Source of the DNA: Bacillota bacterium
GTDB taxonomy: Bacteria; Bacillota; Dethiobacteria; DTU022
Assembly (NCBI GenBank): GCA_012510305.1
Contig: JAAZIE010000251.1
Location: forward strand, 1 to 5,245
DNA length: 5,245 bases
Direction: 5' to 3'
Shown here: piece after piece, positions 4,565 to 5,245 of the stretch
How the letters are laid out: each line of letters begins with the position of its first letter
Numbering within the stretch: the first letter of the stretch is position 1
Notes under the pieces: generated by a model
Told to the model about the DNA's origin: nothing
What the model saw: only the letters and a program-made list of their open reading frames with translations
Database searches by the model: none
Translations under genes and position numbers: made by a program

Positions 4565-5209
4565 TTGGCCAAAAAAAGTTTGAACAAGGTTGCTTATGAA
4601 TATCTGTACAAGAGCATTGTCACCTGCCAGTACCTGCCCGGTGAAGCCATCGTCGAGCAGGAGGTGACAAATAAGCTGGGCATCAGCCGCACGCCGGTCA
4701 GGGAGGCGCTCCGGCGGCTCAGCTCGGAGGGATTTATCCGCCAGATTCCGATGAAAGGTTCTTTTGTCCGCCAGTTAACCACCCACGATATCGAAGATAT
4801 TTTTGAGCTGCGGCAGATGTTTGAAGAAAATGCCCTGCGCTCCGGTTTCAATGAAATAAGCGCAGAAGAGTTGGCCATGATCGAGAAAAAAATGAATCTG
4901 CTTACCGAGGACAGCGATCCGGAAGACTTTTATGAAAGCGACCGCATGCTTCACCGTATGATTATCGGGCATGCCAAAAATAAACGGATGATCGCCTTTT
5001 TCAATACCATCGATTCACAGCTGGAGACCTTCCGCTACCTTTCAGCGATGAGCAATATGCGGCTGAAGCACTCGAAAGAGGAACATATCAATATCATCAA
5101 AGCGATTAAAGAAAAAAAACTTGAGTCGGCCCTGAAACATCTGCGGCTGCACCTGGACAATGTTAAAATCAATACCCTTAAAGTTTTACGCCAGATGCGC
5201 AACCTCTAA
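4565..5209 (+). CDS. GntR-family transcriptional regulator, FadR/FCD subfamily
   Basis: This 214-residue protein has a complete N-terminal winged helix-turn-helix. Y-L-P-G-E (residues 23-27) is followed by L-G-I-S-R-T-P-V-R-E-A-L-R-R-L (38-52) and the wing G-F-I-R-Q-I-P-M-K-G-S-F-V (56-68). The C-terminal helical FCD ligand-binding domain runs from about residue 75 to 205. Its metal-binding set is visible as D126, H130 (D-x3-H), H174 (in K-E-E-H) and H196. FCD domains usually bind a metal plus a carboxylate such as an organic or sugar acid, which fits the acid-metabolising enzymes next door. The protein should act as a dimer on DNA, with the effector most often relieving repression. The TGTATACA pairs at 1061-1079 and 4103-4121 are the likely targets. 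The start is TTG with AAAGGAAG 8 nt upstream. It is transcribed away from the enzyme genes. The effector cannot be predicted. Confidence 0.94.
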   Translation: MAKKSLNKVAYEYLYKSIVTCQYLPGEAIVEQEVTNKLGISRTPVREALRRLSSEGFIRQIPMKGSFVRQLTTHDIEDIFELRQMFEENALRSGFNEISAEELAMIEKKMNLLTEDSDPEDFYESDRMLHRMIIGHAKNKRMIAFFNTIDSQLETFRYLSAMSNMRLKHSKEEHINIIKAIKEKKLESALKHLRLHLDNVKINTLKVLRQMRNL

Positions 5210-5245
5210 AATAATCTGCTGCCTGCGGGGATATTCTCAGTGCCA

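Noticed and set aside
1..5245. CRISPR array, tRNA/rRNA, insertion sequence or transposase
   Set aside because: No regularly spaced repeats beyond the operator pairs, no recognisable tRNA-like fold and no transposase-like protein were seen in any frame.

Overview
The window looks like a catabolic accessory locus from a bacterium of moderate GC content. Strong AAGGAG- and GGGGAG-type ribosome binding sites, frequent TTG/GTG starts and AT-rich promoters suggest an anaerobic Firmicute (Clostridia/Peptococcaceae-like). That assignment is inference; no marker gene is present.

Layout. Four genes run leftward on the minus strand. In transcription order they are: a pyruvate/oxaloacetate carboxyltransferase-like TIM-barrel protein (2666-4045), an MmgE/PrpD-family dehydratase-like protein (1165-2589), an RraA/HMG-aldolase-like protein (364-1029), and a second, divergent RraA-like protein cut by the left edge (1-338). 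A FadR-type (FCD) GntR regulator is transcribed in the opposite direction on the right (4565-5209). The 519-bp gap between the regulator and the carboxyltransferase-like gene (4046-4564) holds an operator, a coding-like 73-codon fragment on the minus strand (4163-4384), and a 44-bp inverted repeat (4453-4496). The last 36 bases hold nothing I can support.

Regulation. The sequence TGTATACA occurs as a tandem pair, with an 11-bp repeat distance, at two places only: upstream of the carboxyltransferase-like gene (4103-4121) and upstream of the first RraA gene (1061-1079). These resemble operators of FCD-type GntR regulators and are probably bound by the regulator at 4565-5209. The two sites lie in a related 76-bp module (1061-1136 and 4103-4178), which suggests an ancient promoter duplication. 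The leftward genes would then form two co-regulated units: carboxyltransferase-like plus PrpD-like, and RraA plus RraA-like.

How the genes may work together (inference). MmgE/PrpD proteins dehydrate, isomerise or decarboxylate branched di- and tricarboxylates. RraA-family aldolases split 4-hydroxy-2-oxo acids into pyruvate or oxaloacetate pieces, or decarboxylate oxaloacetate. The set could therefore break a branched polycarboxylate down to pyruvate. The most unusual component is the carboxyltransferase-like enzyme: the lysine that is carbamylated and binds metal in true carboxyltransferases is an alanine in a DRE-TIM-lyase-like I-A-D-T-C-G context. The protein also lacks a biotin carrier domain. 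It is more likely a C-C lyase, aldolase or biotin-independent enzyme than a biotin-dependent carboxyltransferase.
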